A stretch of DNA of 44,664 bases from positions 1,987 through 46,650 of the forward strand of contig QAXH01006136.1 in assembly GCA_004335635.1 (NCBI GenBank). Direction: 5' to 3'. Positions 21,918-31,286 of the stretch are shown piece by piece (the first letter of the stretch is position 1; every line of letters starts with the position of its first letter). The stretch is from Chloromonas sp. AAM2 (Eukaryota; Chlorophyta; Chlorophyceae; Chlamydomonadales; Chlamydomonadaceae). The notes under the pieces are model-generated. The model was given only the letters and a program-made list of their open reading frames with translations. It made no database searches and was not told the origin of the DNA. The position numbers and the translations under genes were made by a program.

Positions 21918-24900
21918 GGCTGCCTTGTGTCTGCAGGTTGAAAATGAGAATCCTGGGTCGCAGCAGTGGAGCCATGGACACTGGTGGTCTATCGCTCCAG
22001 TCATCCAGTTCCATGCACATGGGCTCCATCAGACCCATGACAGGCTCTATCGCCTTGGAGGCCACAGCCACCTCCTCCTGGTGGCTCCTGCTGCAGGTCA
22101 GTGTACCCTCATACACTCTGTGGGGTGTCTGATTGAGTCCCAAGTGCCCCTGCCCCACACTCCGGGGTCCGTCTCATCCTCCTTGGCAGACAGGGCAATC
22201 ACATGGGTCACATGAAGGGCCAGCAGCATCAACACCATGAATCCACACCGTGTCACAAGCCCGCTGCAGGCAATGCGCTGGTTTAGGCCCGTAGCAAAGC
22301 ACAGGTCGCAATGACATGAAGTCATGAGCTGTTGTCGTACTCAACCGTACATTTGTATCCATATGTTGAGGAACATGATGTGCGGTGTGTGTTGCTTCAC
22401 GCGCCTTATGCATTGAGAGGTGATTGATAAACCCGCTTTTCAAAGATGGATGCCCATGCAATCGCCATGTGTTTACTCTGCTGCCTGTGCAGAACATGAT
22501 GCACATCCCAGGCACTCGCACTGAGATGCAAGAACTGTTCCTAGAGCGCATGGGCATTCCGCTCATGTTCCTGAACATCGGCTACCTGGCGCTTCTCAAG
22601 TACCTTCTGGCTGCCTTCTACTGCTTTGACTTCGTCGGCAGCAAGTACATTTACTACAGCCCCAACGACCTGTGCTACACGCCCAAGCACTACCGCATGA
22701 TGATGATCGCTGCAGCGGGACTGATTGTGTATGTGGGCGGCCTATGGTTCATGGTCATTCATGTGCTAAGGCACCTTAGGCGCACACGGGGCTTCGGTGA
22801 GTGCGTTGCCCTCTGCAGTTCATTGCCACATGTTATCCGGCTGCTTCATGCAATGTGGAAGTTGTGCGAGTGACAGACTGGCGCAAACCAAGGTGTGTGG
22901 CTGTTTTCGGTTAGTGAGCCTGGAGTGAATCCTTGACACATCCCATGCTTACATTGCCGATGAGCCTTGGGTTCACTTCATGTAGACCTGATCTTGACGA
23001 ACCTGTTTTTACAAACATGCACTGTGCACTCTGCAGGTAACAAGAAGCCATTGCTGTTGTTCGGCTGGCTGTACGAGCGGTACAAGGCCGAGTACCACTG
23101 GTACGAGATCATTCAAATGGTGCAGAAAACCGTCTTCGTGACTGTCATGGTTTTTCTGCTACCGGACCCAGCATTGCAGGTGCGTTGAGGAGTTGCATGC
23201 TTGCAGCGCATACAGCCACCAACGGCACGCTTACGCTAGACCCTTTGCATCAGGCAGGCATACCAACGACACAAGCAGGTTTATTGAAACAAAATTGCGA
23301 CACGTTTTTCCAACTATCAACACCGCTGGCACAGCAGCAGTACCCTGCCTTGGCCCCTTCTGGCCTTGATCTGCATGTGATCAACAGCGCCAGGGAGTTG
23401 CTGTTGGCATGCTACCCGCACCTCTACCTTGCATCAAGGTCTCCGCTTTTTGAAGTCTCTGCAGCACCAAATCAATGTCTATGCCTCCTGGTTGGTGGCG
23501 CAGGTTCTGATCTGCCTTGTTCTAGCCATCGGATGCTCTCTCATTGACATTCGCACAGCTGCTATGGTCGGTCAGATGGCGCACTACCTGCAAACAGCAG
23601 CGGATGCCGCGCTGTCAGCAATCCTGGTCTTGGGCCTCATCTTCTTCAACAACGTCGTGATAAGCAGCACGGTCAAGGTGGCATACGTAAGTAGCTGGAA
23701 AAAAGCGACAACTGCTGGCTGGCTACAGGGACTTAACAGATGGTTATCTCCCCTTCGTTGATGATTTTCAGCGCCATACGACCATGCATTGTCATGGATT
23801 GTCAGTCAAACTAGCTGTGACAAGTTCTCTCTCCTCCACGTGAAAACAGCAACCGAGTGTGCTTGTGCTGGTGTCAACTGACCTTGTGCGCAGTACGTTG
23901 GAATGATCATGGTGATCGGACTCCTGGTGGTGCTGGTGTGCTACTTGCTCATGGAAGTGGTCTTGTACATCATGGTGAGTCCATGTGAAAGACAATGCTG
24001 TCATGCTTGAGGGCAGCCACAATCCGAGTTGAAACCCACAAGGCAACATTTGATGCACAACAAAATTTGACACGACAGCAGGGAACGAAGGCTGTGTCAT
24101 CTCTACTCAAGCACTTGGTGGCTTGCGTGTTTTGGCCACCTCGTGCTAAGTGCATAAGGCCGGAAAGCAGAACGCGAAGGCAATAAGGATCAAGTCATCC
24201 GCATACAACATGCTGTTTGCAGGTATCCATTCTGATGACGCGTCACAATCGAATTGCCAAGAGATGGGGTCATAACGTGAAGCAGTTCCATCACATGTAC
24301 AGGTAGGCACCAATGCTCAGTGAAGATGGTCGTTGGAATCCAGAATCATTCAGATGGTGACGCAGAAAATATGCATGCATGGTGGGCCAGGCAGCGGAGC
24401 CCATGGTGGAATCCAACTGCGGTGAAATGCTACACATTGTCACAGGCACACGGCGCCTTCAAACCCAGCCACCACTGCTCGTTTCCTACGCAAGTTAAGC
24501 ATTCCTGAGGCAGCGTCTAGTGATGCTTGCTGTTGATGACGTGCCCGTCTGCCACCTTGTTGGTCCATTGTCTACTCAACATATCTGTCCACTAAGTGCG
24601 ACTGTTTCTGTCCTCATTCGCAGTCTCTTTGATCCTCTTTTCATGGTCAGGTAAGCCCAGCTGCACAGCGTCAGGGAATTAATGCACACAGGGCCATAGA
24701 CACAGCCATGCAAGATGAGCGCAAGTTCAGAACCCTCACCGGAGCATGCCTTTCCATGTGCCTGCTGATCCCATCATTTGCCGAGTTCCACCAGCTTGGT
24801 CACCGCTGGATCAGAGACTTGAACTAGCGAACGTACAATAACCCAAAAATGCGGACACGCATTGCAGGTGGCTCTTTAAAGCGCAGCCAGAGGACTGGGC

Positions 24901-27722
24901 ACAGTGGCACAGGCTGTGCATCATGCTGCAGCACAACGTGCATCCAACCAACGAAACGTCCTATCTGTCGGTTAAAAAGGTGGGTGTGTGAAGCTCAGCT
25001 CTTGACATTGCCTGTGCATGTTTGAATTGCATGTCTGAATTGCATGTCCGGAGGGGATTTGACAAGTGCTGACGTGCACAGCCAAGCAGCTGCAGTTCGC
25101 CCTGCCATTTTGCGAACGCATGCTCGTAGTACGGAGAACGACCTTACAACCATCAGGCTGCAGCGGGGTGGTATTCTCGAGCTGACCGGATATGTTTGTC
25201 CAGACATAACGTTACACAAGCATCACGTGACGAAAAAATGTTTCAGGGTCAGAGTTGCAAGTCTGTGCTCAATTGCAGTCCTGCTCCTGCGAACGCAGGT
25301 TGGACGCTTCTGGCGCTACCTGCTGCTCAACTTCCCGGAGACTGTCGACTTTTTGACAACATGTGAGCCGGAGCACCGCGAGAACTTTGGAGCGTTTGCC
25401 GAGGTCATGTGAGTTGCAGGTTTGGTATGTAAACTGCGGTTGAATGTAATCGTTGAATTATGCTTGTACATTGTGTTCATTGAATGAAGGCAGAGTTTTG
25501 ATCGGCAGAAGTGCGCTCACCTCCACTGGTAAGTGCCCTATGATTAAACACACAACGTTGGACCGCCTTGGTGGATGGCGCCGCCTTGATCCCACATTCG
25601 AGTGCGCCGGCGGCATGCAGACACGATTTGTTCCGCGTTTGTGCCGCGTTCGCTCGACATGGTTGTCTGGTCCGTGTTTGCTGCCTCATTCCCACCTCTG
25701 GCCCCTTGCATCTTTGTTGCATTTCATGGCGCAGGTTCGAAGACTATTTTGACACGCAAGAGGAGCTGCCCGTCCAGCTAAACATGATCGTGAACGATAA
25801 GCACAAGGCCGCTCTGTCACAGTGGCTAGCCAGCGCGGAGGAGTCGGAACTGCAATTCCTCCGCAACATCATGACTACCGCATTCGGTCGGGCTCGAGGC
25901 GACCAGGCAAAGGAGGAAATCACCAGGGCCATGAGCCGGAGCAAATCAGGCCTTCAGTCGATGAAAGGACTTCAATTGGGGGACATGAGTTTGAACGCAA
26001 GGAAAAGCAGCAGCAAACTGCAGCTGCAGGAGACCACAAGTCAGCCGATGGGTTCACAATCGACCATCGGGGCGATGATGGATAACGAAGCCTTCAACCA
26101 TCACACGGACGACGGCTCCTGGCCTCAGCTCAAGGCCATGAGCGTGAATGACGATTTGCCTGCTGGCATCGCGACAATCTCGGCAAACGGTGCCCCCACT
26201 GGTGGCAAGTGAGTATGTTTCATGCCAACGCCGGAATGTCTAGTTGTGTTGATGCTTGCCTTGTGTGGCTGCAACATGCTCGTTCTTTCTGAACCCTTGC
26301 CTGTTGGGCTGTACGCTCCCCTGGTCTCTGGTATCTCGTAGTTCGGCATCCCAAAGTATCGGCCGACGGGCGTTTTCTGACGCGCTCTTTCCAAGGCCAC
26401 AGCACGGAACACGGAACACATATCGTCCTTGGGTATGACCTGGAACTCAATCCGCAGGTGCTTTGCATGCTCCGCAGGAACTTCGCGGCCGCGTTCCGCA
26501 GGGCATCAGTTGTGGAGCCTTCCGGCGGGAGTCCACCAATGTCGCCTGCGCCTGCTGGCCCCACACGGCCGAGCATCAGGAATGTCAACAACGAGGCTGA
26601 CGCTGTCTCGCCGTTTTCCCAGGAGGTAGGAGTTCGCCTTGGCCTCGAGCTTCATGTTGCTATGGGGCTCCATGTTGCCAGCGCGATCAATGCATTGATA
26701 CCGACTGGGCACACTGCGTTGTTTAAGTTACATGCGCGCCAAGCAACACACCATGAGATACTCAGTTCAGATGGATGGCCATCGGTCTGTTAAGTGCGCA
26801 ACACACAGGTTTTGCTTGGCGAATGCTCATGCTAACGACCCAGCGTCTGACTGCGGATCACGCTTAGGTTGTGCCCATCATTACGAATGCCCTGATCACC
26901 CTTTGTGGTTTGATTTGTGGTGCAGAACGAACCCCAGCAGCCGTCCATGCGGCAAAAACGCACGGCTGCACGTTTTGCTGATGATGCAGCAGCTCAGGAC
27001 AGGTGCGCTTGCTGCGACCTGCCTATGAAGGCGTGGGTTGGGTTATGAATTCTGCACTCAACTTTCATCAAGGCTTGATTGCCTGGCAGCTGTGTTATTC
27101 GTCATCTGTGCAACTGCCAGAGAGTTGAGCAGCTGGTCCCTATCCTCATGTGTGTGTGAAGGCCTCAAGATACGCAACCCAGACCAACGCCCCTTGACCA
27201 TGCAGGCCTGGCAGCACCGTGACGCTGATCTCATCAAGTGACGCCAGACTCGACGACAATCTGCCCGTAGTCGGAGAGGAGCAGAGATCGCATGCACCGG
27301 TCGCGCCTGTGGTTGGTGTTTCTGCACCGGTCTCACAAGGTTCACTGAATGCATCAACAGGTTCATCAAGTGCATCGCCAAGGCCGCCGAGCGATCCGCG
27401 ACCAGCACCCCTTCAAACCAGCCCGCGCTTGATTGGTGCTCAGGAACTGGCGACGGCAACCCAGGAACTGCTTTCCGACACCGACCTACAGCCAAAGGCA
27501 CTCGTGCCCGAGCTAACGCCTCGCCAAGCGGCTGTGCACGTAGCGACAACAATGTCTACTTCCGGAAGCATGCGTATGCCTCCAACCATAGCAAAATTGC
27601 TGGATTCAAGTCCAGAGGATGATCTGGATGCGGCCATGGCGATGGTGGAAAATTATGTTGCGAACACAGCCGCGGAGCAGGCTGCAGGTAGAAAAGAAGT
27701 AAATTCGGACGCAGATCGGTAA
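15604..27722 (+). CDS. Receptor A: Venus-flytrap ectodomain, Cys-rich stalk, multi-pass membrane protein
   Basis: 27 exons: 15604-15751, 16012-16388, 16793-16879, 17269-17466, 17650-17705, 17934-18291, 18618-18803, 18961-19126, 19486-19570, 19696-19733, 19956-20058, 20247-20364, 20603-20649, 20963-21148, 21937-22096, 22493-22796, 23037-23179, 23504-23686, 23894-23974, 24223-24302, 24624-24650, 24868-24979, 25299-25408, 25735-26208, 26478-26625, 26926-27002, 27206-27722. They total 4569 nt (1522 residues) with no internal stop. Exon edges were set by donor/acceptor sequence, phase, and alignment with copy B, which matches exon for exon. Order: signal peptide, Peripla_BP_6-like domain, GCC2/GCC3 cysteine region, about 8-9 membrane segments, cytosolic tail. 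It is likely a surface receptor or ligand-gated channel (inferred from architecture). The ligand is unknown. The stop at 27720-27722 overlaps a donor-like GGTAAGTG, so a further 3' exon cannot be excluded. Confidence 0.85.
18618..20364 (+). other. Receptor A: cysteine-rich GCC2/GCC3 stalk (exons 7-12)
   Basis: Residues about 430-610 carry regular Cys spacings: CQPGTYAGPDQFLPCIPCPAGSF, then CELCALNYYQPSAGQATCLTC, CDTCPINADCAGG, and CNPNYVCEGSFECGTGYAG with CAYCDKGY and CWPC. The pattern C..C...YY....GQ..C..CP is that of the ephrin-receptor-like / GCC2_GCC3 family. The module sits between ligand domain and membrane, as the cysteine-rich domain does in class C GPCRs. Exon 10 is only 38 nt. Confidence 0.75.
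20247..24302 (+). other. Receptor A: membrane module of about 8-9 segments (exons 12-20)
   Basis: Hydrophobic segments in order: VVAMLLMYVLFFFINVSI; a weak one around TLNVIMNYMGVLSF; LIVQVAAPAGIAALVAVW; IPLMFLNIGYLALLKYLLAA; MMIAAAGLIVYVGGLWFMVI; MVQKTVFVTVMVFLLP; VLICLVLAIGCSLI; LSAILVLGLIFFNNVV; and VIGLLVVLVCYLLMEVVL. Landmark motifs NFCQYLSVVNAFNVNWP, YYSPNDLCYTPKHY and GWLYERYKAEYHWYE recall membrane regions of many protist GCC2/GCC3 proteins, from memory and not by search. I do not recognise it as the class C GPCR 7TM fold or a canonical TRP pore. Confidence 0.65.
21868..21914. repeat. (AAT)n microsatellite next to a splice acceptor
   Basis: About 15-16 TAA/AAT units run to roughly 22 nt before the acceptor of exon 15 of receptor A, at the end of its longest intron (788 nt). 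Confidence 0.92.
24223..27722 (+). other. Receptor A: cytosolic tail (exons 20-27)
   Basis: A conserved helical block follows the last membrane segment: RHNRIAKRWGHN, EDWAQWHRLC, RFWRYLLLNFPETVDF, HRENFGAFAEVM and the E/K-rich LASAEESELQFLRN with KEEITRAMSRSKSGLQ. From about residue 1200 on the tail is Ser/Pro/Thr/Asp-rich and disordered-looking, with many possible phosphorylation sites. It ends with DDLDAAMAMVENYV, a short amphipathic motif also kept in copy B. Confidence 0.6.
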
Positions 27723-28380
27723 GTGATTCCTATGCGTGCCCAAGTGAGTGCAGCTGCACCATGGCTGGAGCAACAGCGAGTCACTATCGCGACCAAGCAT
27801 GCTGGAGGCCACCAAGCATGGCCTCCAGGGTTATCACAGGCCAATCAAACGGTTCACGGCAATATGGATCTGAGCAGACGTCTCATCGCCACATGAAGGC
27901 AGCCATGGATGTGCCACAAACGACCTGGTGCCCAACTACAAGACAGCAATTCATGGCATTGGCGAATGCAATTCGCAAAAAGAAGCCGGCAACAAAAACC
28001 GAAATTTGCCAGTTCTGGGACAGTAACCTGGTAGGCAAGTAACCTGGAGACCTTATGCTTAACATAAGTGGACATCTTGTCCTGTCAAGCAATTGCTTTT
28101 GCAATGAAAGGCATGAGGCTGGAGCATGCTTGCACCATCTGGCGCGCGAAACATAGACGCATGTTGCTGGCACACGGACATCAACACAATCAACAGCATC
28201 AATAAATCCTGTCTGGATCATCAGGATCTGCAATTATTATCTGAGAAGACCGACCAAGAAATCCATCTGGGCTGTTTTCCATCAGTCAGACGCCTTGTCA
28301 GCTGATAGCATCAATGATTACAAGCCTTCATATGGGCTTTGAGCTTCCACGGTCGGCCTCCTCTCTTGGCCGTCCGGTGT

Positions 28381-28400
28381 CTTCTTTCTTTCTTTCTTTC
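28381..28400. repeat. (TTTC)n microsatellite
   Basis: Five TTTC-like units directly 5' of the duplicated GST-like relic. Confidence 0.85.
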
Positions 28401-28420
28401 TAGAATTCTTCGGCGGCTTG

Positions 28421-28573
28421 TTCCTAATGGCCCACCTGCTCCAGCAGTTTCATGATGACTGAGCTCTCCGTGACCACCCGCCCATCAATCTCAATGATGA
28501 ACATTTCCAGCTGTTCCTAATGGCCCACCTGCTCCAGCAGGTTCATGATGACTGAGCTCTCCGTGACCACCCA
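28421..28573 (-). pseudogene. Tandemly duplicated relic of a glutathione S-transferase-like exon
   Basis: On the minus strand, 28505-28440 reads IEIDGRVVTESSVIMKLLEQ and then a GTGGGC donor-like site. This resembles the end of the GST N-terminal thioredoxin fold (…DG..VTES..I...LE). The segment is repeated with a 93-bp period: unit 28421-28513, and 28514 to about 28573, where homology stops at GACCACCC. No neighbouring GST exons, catalytic start or second domain could be found, so it looks like an orphan relic. The family call rests on a short motif. Confidence 0.45.
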
Positions 28574-29890
28574 GCCATTCTTTCTCTTGGTCTTCAAGAC
28601 CTACTTGGCACATCACACGTCTTTTTGTCTCGCCATATATTTGGAAAGCAGTCTCAACTCTGCCTTCCAGCCCATTTGGATGTTCAACCTTTGTCTTGGA
28701 CAGGCACAGATTTGTATCCATGGCATGAAAGCCAGCACTTTCTCAAAACCAAGAAGTGGAACAAGACAAGACTGTACAAGACACGCAAAAGACTGGGGAA
28801 AACGTTCTTTGACGTATTGTGTTCGTGCTTGAAAGTATACTCAATAGCATTGTGCCCTTGTGGTTGTGCACAGCTGCTGATGGTTCTGCAGAACTTCCAT
28901 CTGCTGGGATAAAGAAGGTTACGTCAACACTTGTTAGCACACTATTAAGACACCGCCTGAGCCACGTCATGCCCTTTTGCAAAGCATTCTCAGGGCCGGT
29001 TTGGCATGGCCGGTTTGCTGTTTACTTCTGGATGGGCGAACTGCAAACAACAAAAGCGGAGTGAAATTTATTTATAGCTGCAAGTGCGCTGGGCCTAACT
29101 GTGCTCTTTGCGCCTTGGAGTTGCCTTCTGTTGCTCAGGGTTGGCTCGGACGATATCCAGCCTCTTCTCTTGCATGGCTTGCTGGCATTCGCGCTCGTTG
29201 CATATGAGCCTCCCTGATGTAATCAATGTTTATTCTTACTGGCAAGCTATGTGGTTGCAGAGCTGCAAATGCAAATTCTGGCCCTACGTTGTATCCTGAT
29301 ACTTTCACGTTATACCCTCCTCACGAGTTGCACTGCAGCTAGCGCGTATGTTGATACCTTCAATTACTCACACATGTTGTACCTGCAGGTTCCCTCCTGT
29401 GAAGTATGTTTTAGCGTGGTGCATGTTAAAGCAGGCCTGGTTGTATCAATCTTTGTCAGTACGGTACGAGGTCTGGCCTTTGGATATACAATGGCTTATG
29501 CCGTGCACACGTCATGCAGATGCACGGCCTTTCAGTGTGAGTTTGCAAGTGGACTGTGTCAGTAATTGTGGCAGCGTCCTGCAGACCTGACTGGCCGTCA
29601 GGTCTTTCACTGTAAGTGTAACAGTGACAAGCGTAACCGTATCACCACCACCCATTCTCAACATGTTGGAGAATGTCTGTTTGTGTGACTTTCAGTGTCT
29701 TGAATTTGCCCAGCTCACTGTTCGGACTGCTCGTGATGGGATTGTTATGTGGGATAAGCACCCTGCTGGCACGGTGCAACTGTCCTTTACGTTGAGTGGA
29801 CGGGTTCCTGGTCTAGCTCCCCCCCCCTCATGTAACAGTATTGAGACCAAGAGTAAAGTATTGACACCAAGACGAGCAGAAAAAAAAGGA

Positions 29891-29940
29891 GTTTCCAGTT
29901 CTGAGACAATTCCTGGGACTATCGCCAGGGACCAGTGTTG
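29891..29940. repeat. Copy of the dispersed GTTT-CCAGTTCT-GGGACAATTCC repeat
   Basis: It matches 8107-8157 over about 50 bp with few differences (CAGTTCT, GACAATTCCTGGGA, TATCGCCAGG, ACCAGTGTTGGTG). It is preceded by an A run, which could be a retroposition tail or chance. Confidence 0.7.
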
Positions 29941-30241
29941 GTGTGTGCACCTTAGCAGTGGTGGCACACATATCCTCTGCTAGGGGCTGCCTAGGCTCTG
30001 CCGCCTGCTGCACTCTGCTGCGCGCAGTCTCAAGGTATGGGCTAAAAACTGCTGGACTGTTAAGGAGCCCACTGTGTAAGGCAGAGTGAGCCACCTCCTG
30101 TGTGCAGCTGAGTAGAGGTCACGTGAAGGCTGGCCATCGACTGACCACCTGTTTGTTTTGAGCATCAGAGTGTGCCAGTACGCTACAATGCACCAGACCT
30201 GCTCCACATAGCTGACATGGACGGGTTGGTGATCAGCAAAG

Positions 30242-30366
30242 GCATGCCACCTGGGACGGAACAGCATGCCACATGCGACGGAACAGCATGCCACCTGGGA
30301 CGGAACAGCATGCCACATGGGACGGAACAGCATGCCACATGGGACGGAACAGCATGCCACATGGGA
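30242..30366. repeat. 22-bp minisatellite, 5-6 copies
   Basis: The unit GCATGCCACATGGGACGGAACA recurs with small changes (ACATGCGACGG, ACCTGGGACGG). Each unit contains the palindrome GCATGC. It is about 0.9 kb upstream of receptor B. Confidence 0.92.
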
Positions 30367-31286
30367 CTCCCTGCGCGCAGCCCAGACAGTGTTGCAGGGC
30401 TCTAAGTGCAAAATTTGCGTTGTGAGTGTGTGTGAAAGACATCTCTTGCGGACACACAGTTGCAGGTTCTTGTTTCGCATCACGTTCCTTGCTCGTCAGG
30501 TGATGGCTGCCATCTAACAGCTGCTTGCCGCATGTGGCCACTAAACATACATGTGCTTAGTGTTGTATCAGTGCCACGCCACCTTCCGGTGCAACAAGGC
30601 CACCGGTCCCTGCAGAGGTAGTGTAGCAAACGGCTACTTACCCGTCCTGAGAAACAGCTCGCCAGAAAGGTCGTCGGGTGATGACAAGAATTGCCAAGGT
30701 CGGCGAGTAGAACTGGTTTCAAGCTGACCACAGCGCGCAGACCTGGCGTGAGCCATGTACGTCATTCAGGCATGTCATTTTCGGCAGTTTGCGGTTTCTA
30801 TGGTCCCATATTGCATGGAGGGGCAGTTACAACGACCTTACCTTATTCCATAGATATAAGCATACGCAACGTGTATCTGTGTGTGTGCGGTAGCAGCCGC
30901 CCAACGTCAGACCAACTAGAGCAGTTGGCTTCAAAGCACGAGGCTTCGAAAATCAGCGCCTCTCTTTAGCATCGCTATCTGATATTGTAATTGCAAGCCT
31001 GCCTGGCCGGGGGAAGCCCGAGCTGCCGTACTGAAAGTGGGGCGAGACAGGTTTGTTCACTGTTCTTGCTTTGAGGCGCTTCTGCTGCCCCGCACAAGCC
31101 AGTTAGCTGACCGTAATGTCCAGGCTATGTCGTACAGCAGTCCCACGGTAGTCCTGCTCATTTCCGCCATATGTCCAGCAGCTGCCGACTGAGACTTGAG
31201 CGTCTGTGATGCGCAGGCAGACAGGCAGGCATCGTCGCCTAAGCATGGACGCACATGCTCGCCGGCCTGTTTACAGGCAGCATGCC

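Larger units (their letters stand above)
27723..31286. other. Intergenic between the two receptor genes
   Basis: About 3.6 kb. It holds a duplicated GST-like exon relic (28421-28573), a (TTTC)n run (28381-28400), a dispersed-repeat copy (29891-29940), a C run (about 29818-29827) and a 22-bp minisatellite (30242-30366). Open stretches near 28640-28880, 29395-29550 and 29690-29800 look mildly protein-like but show no recognisable domain or consistent splice pattern. The 3' part (about 30900-31286) must contain the receptor B promoter. Confidence 0.5.

Noticed and set aside
23429..23503. Separate start codon for a short membrane protein in receptor A
   Set aside because: The downstream frame is exon 18 of the receptor, aligned exactly with copy B; the ATG lies in the preceding intron.
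28640..28880. Basic open frame WHESQHFLKTKKWNKTRLYKTRKRL
   Set aside because: There is no family signature and no supporting splice context; chance open frame cannot be excluded.
29348..29983. Open frames between the receptors (for example LEFAQLTVRTARDG and VRYEVWPLDIQW)
   Set aside because: They are short, show no recognised domain, and no coherent donor/acceptor chain links them; noted only as mildly protein-like.
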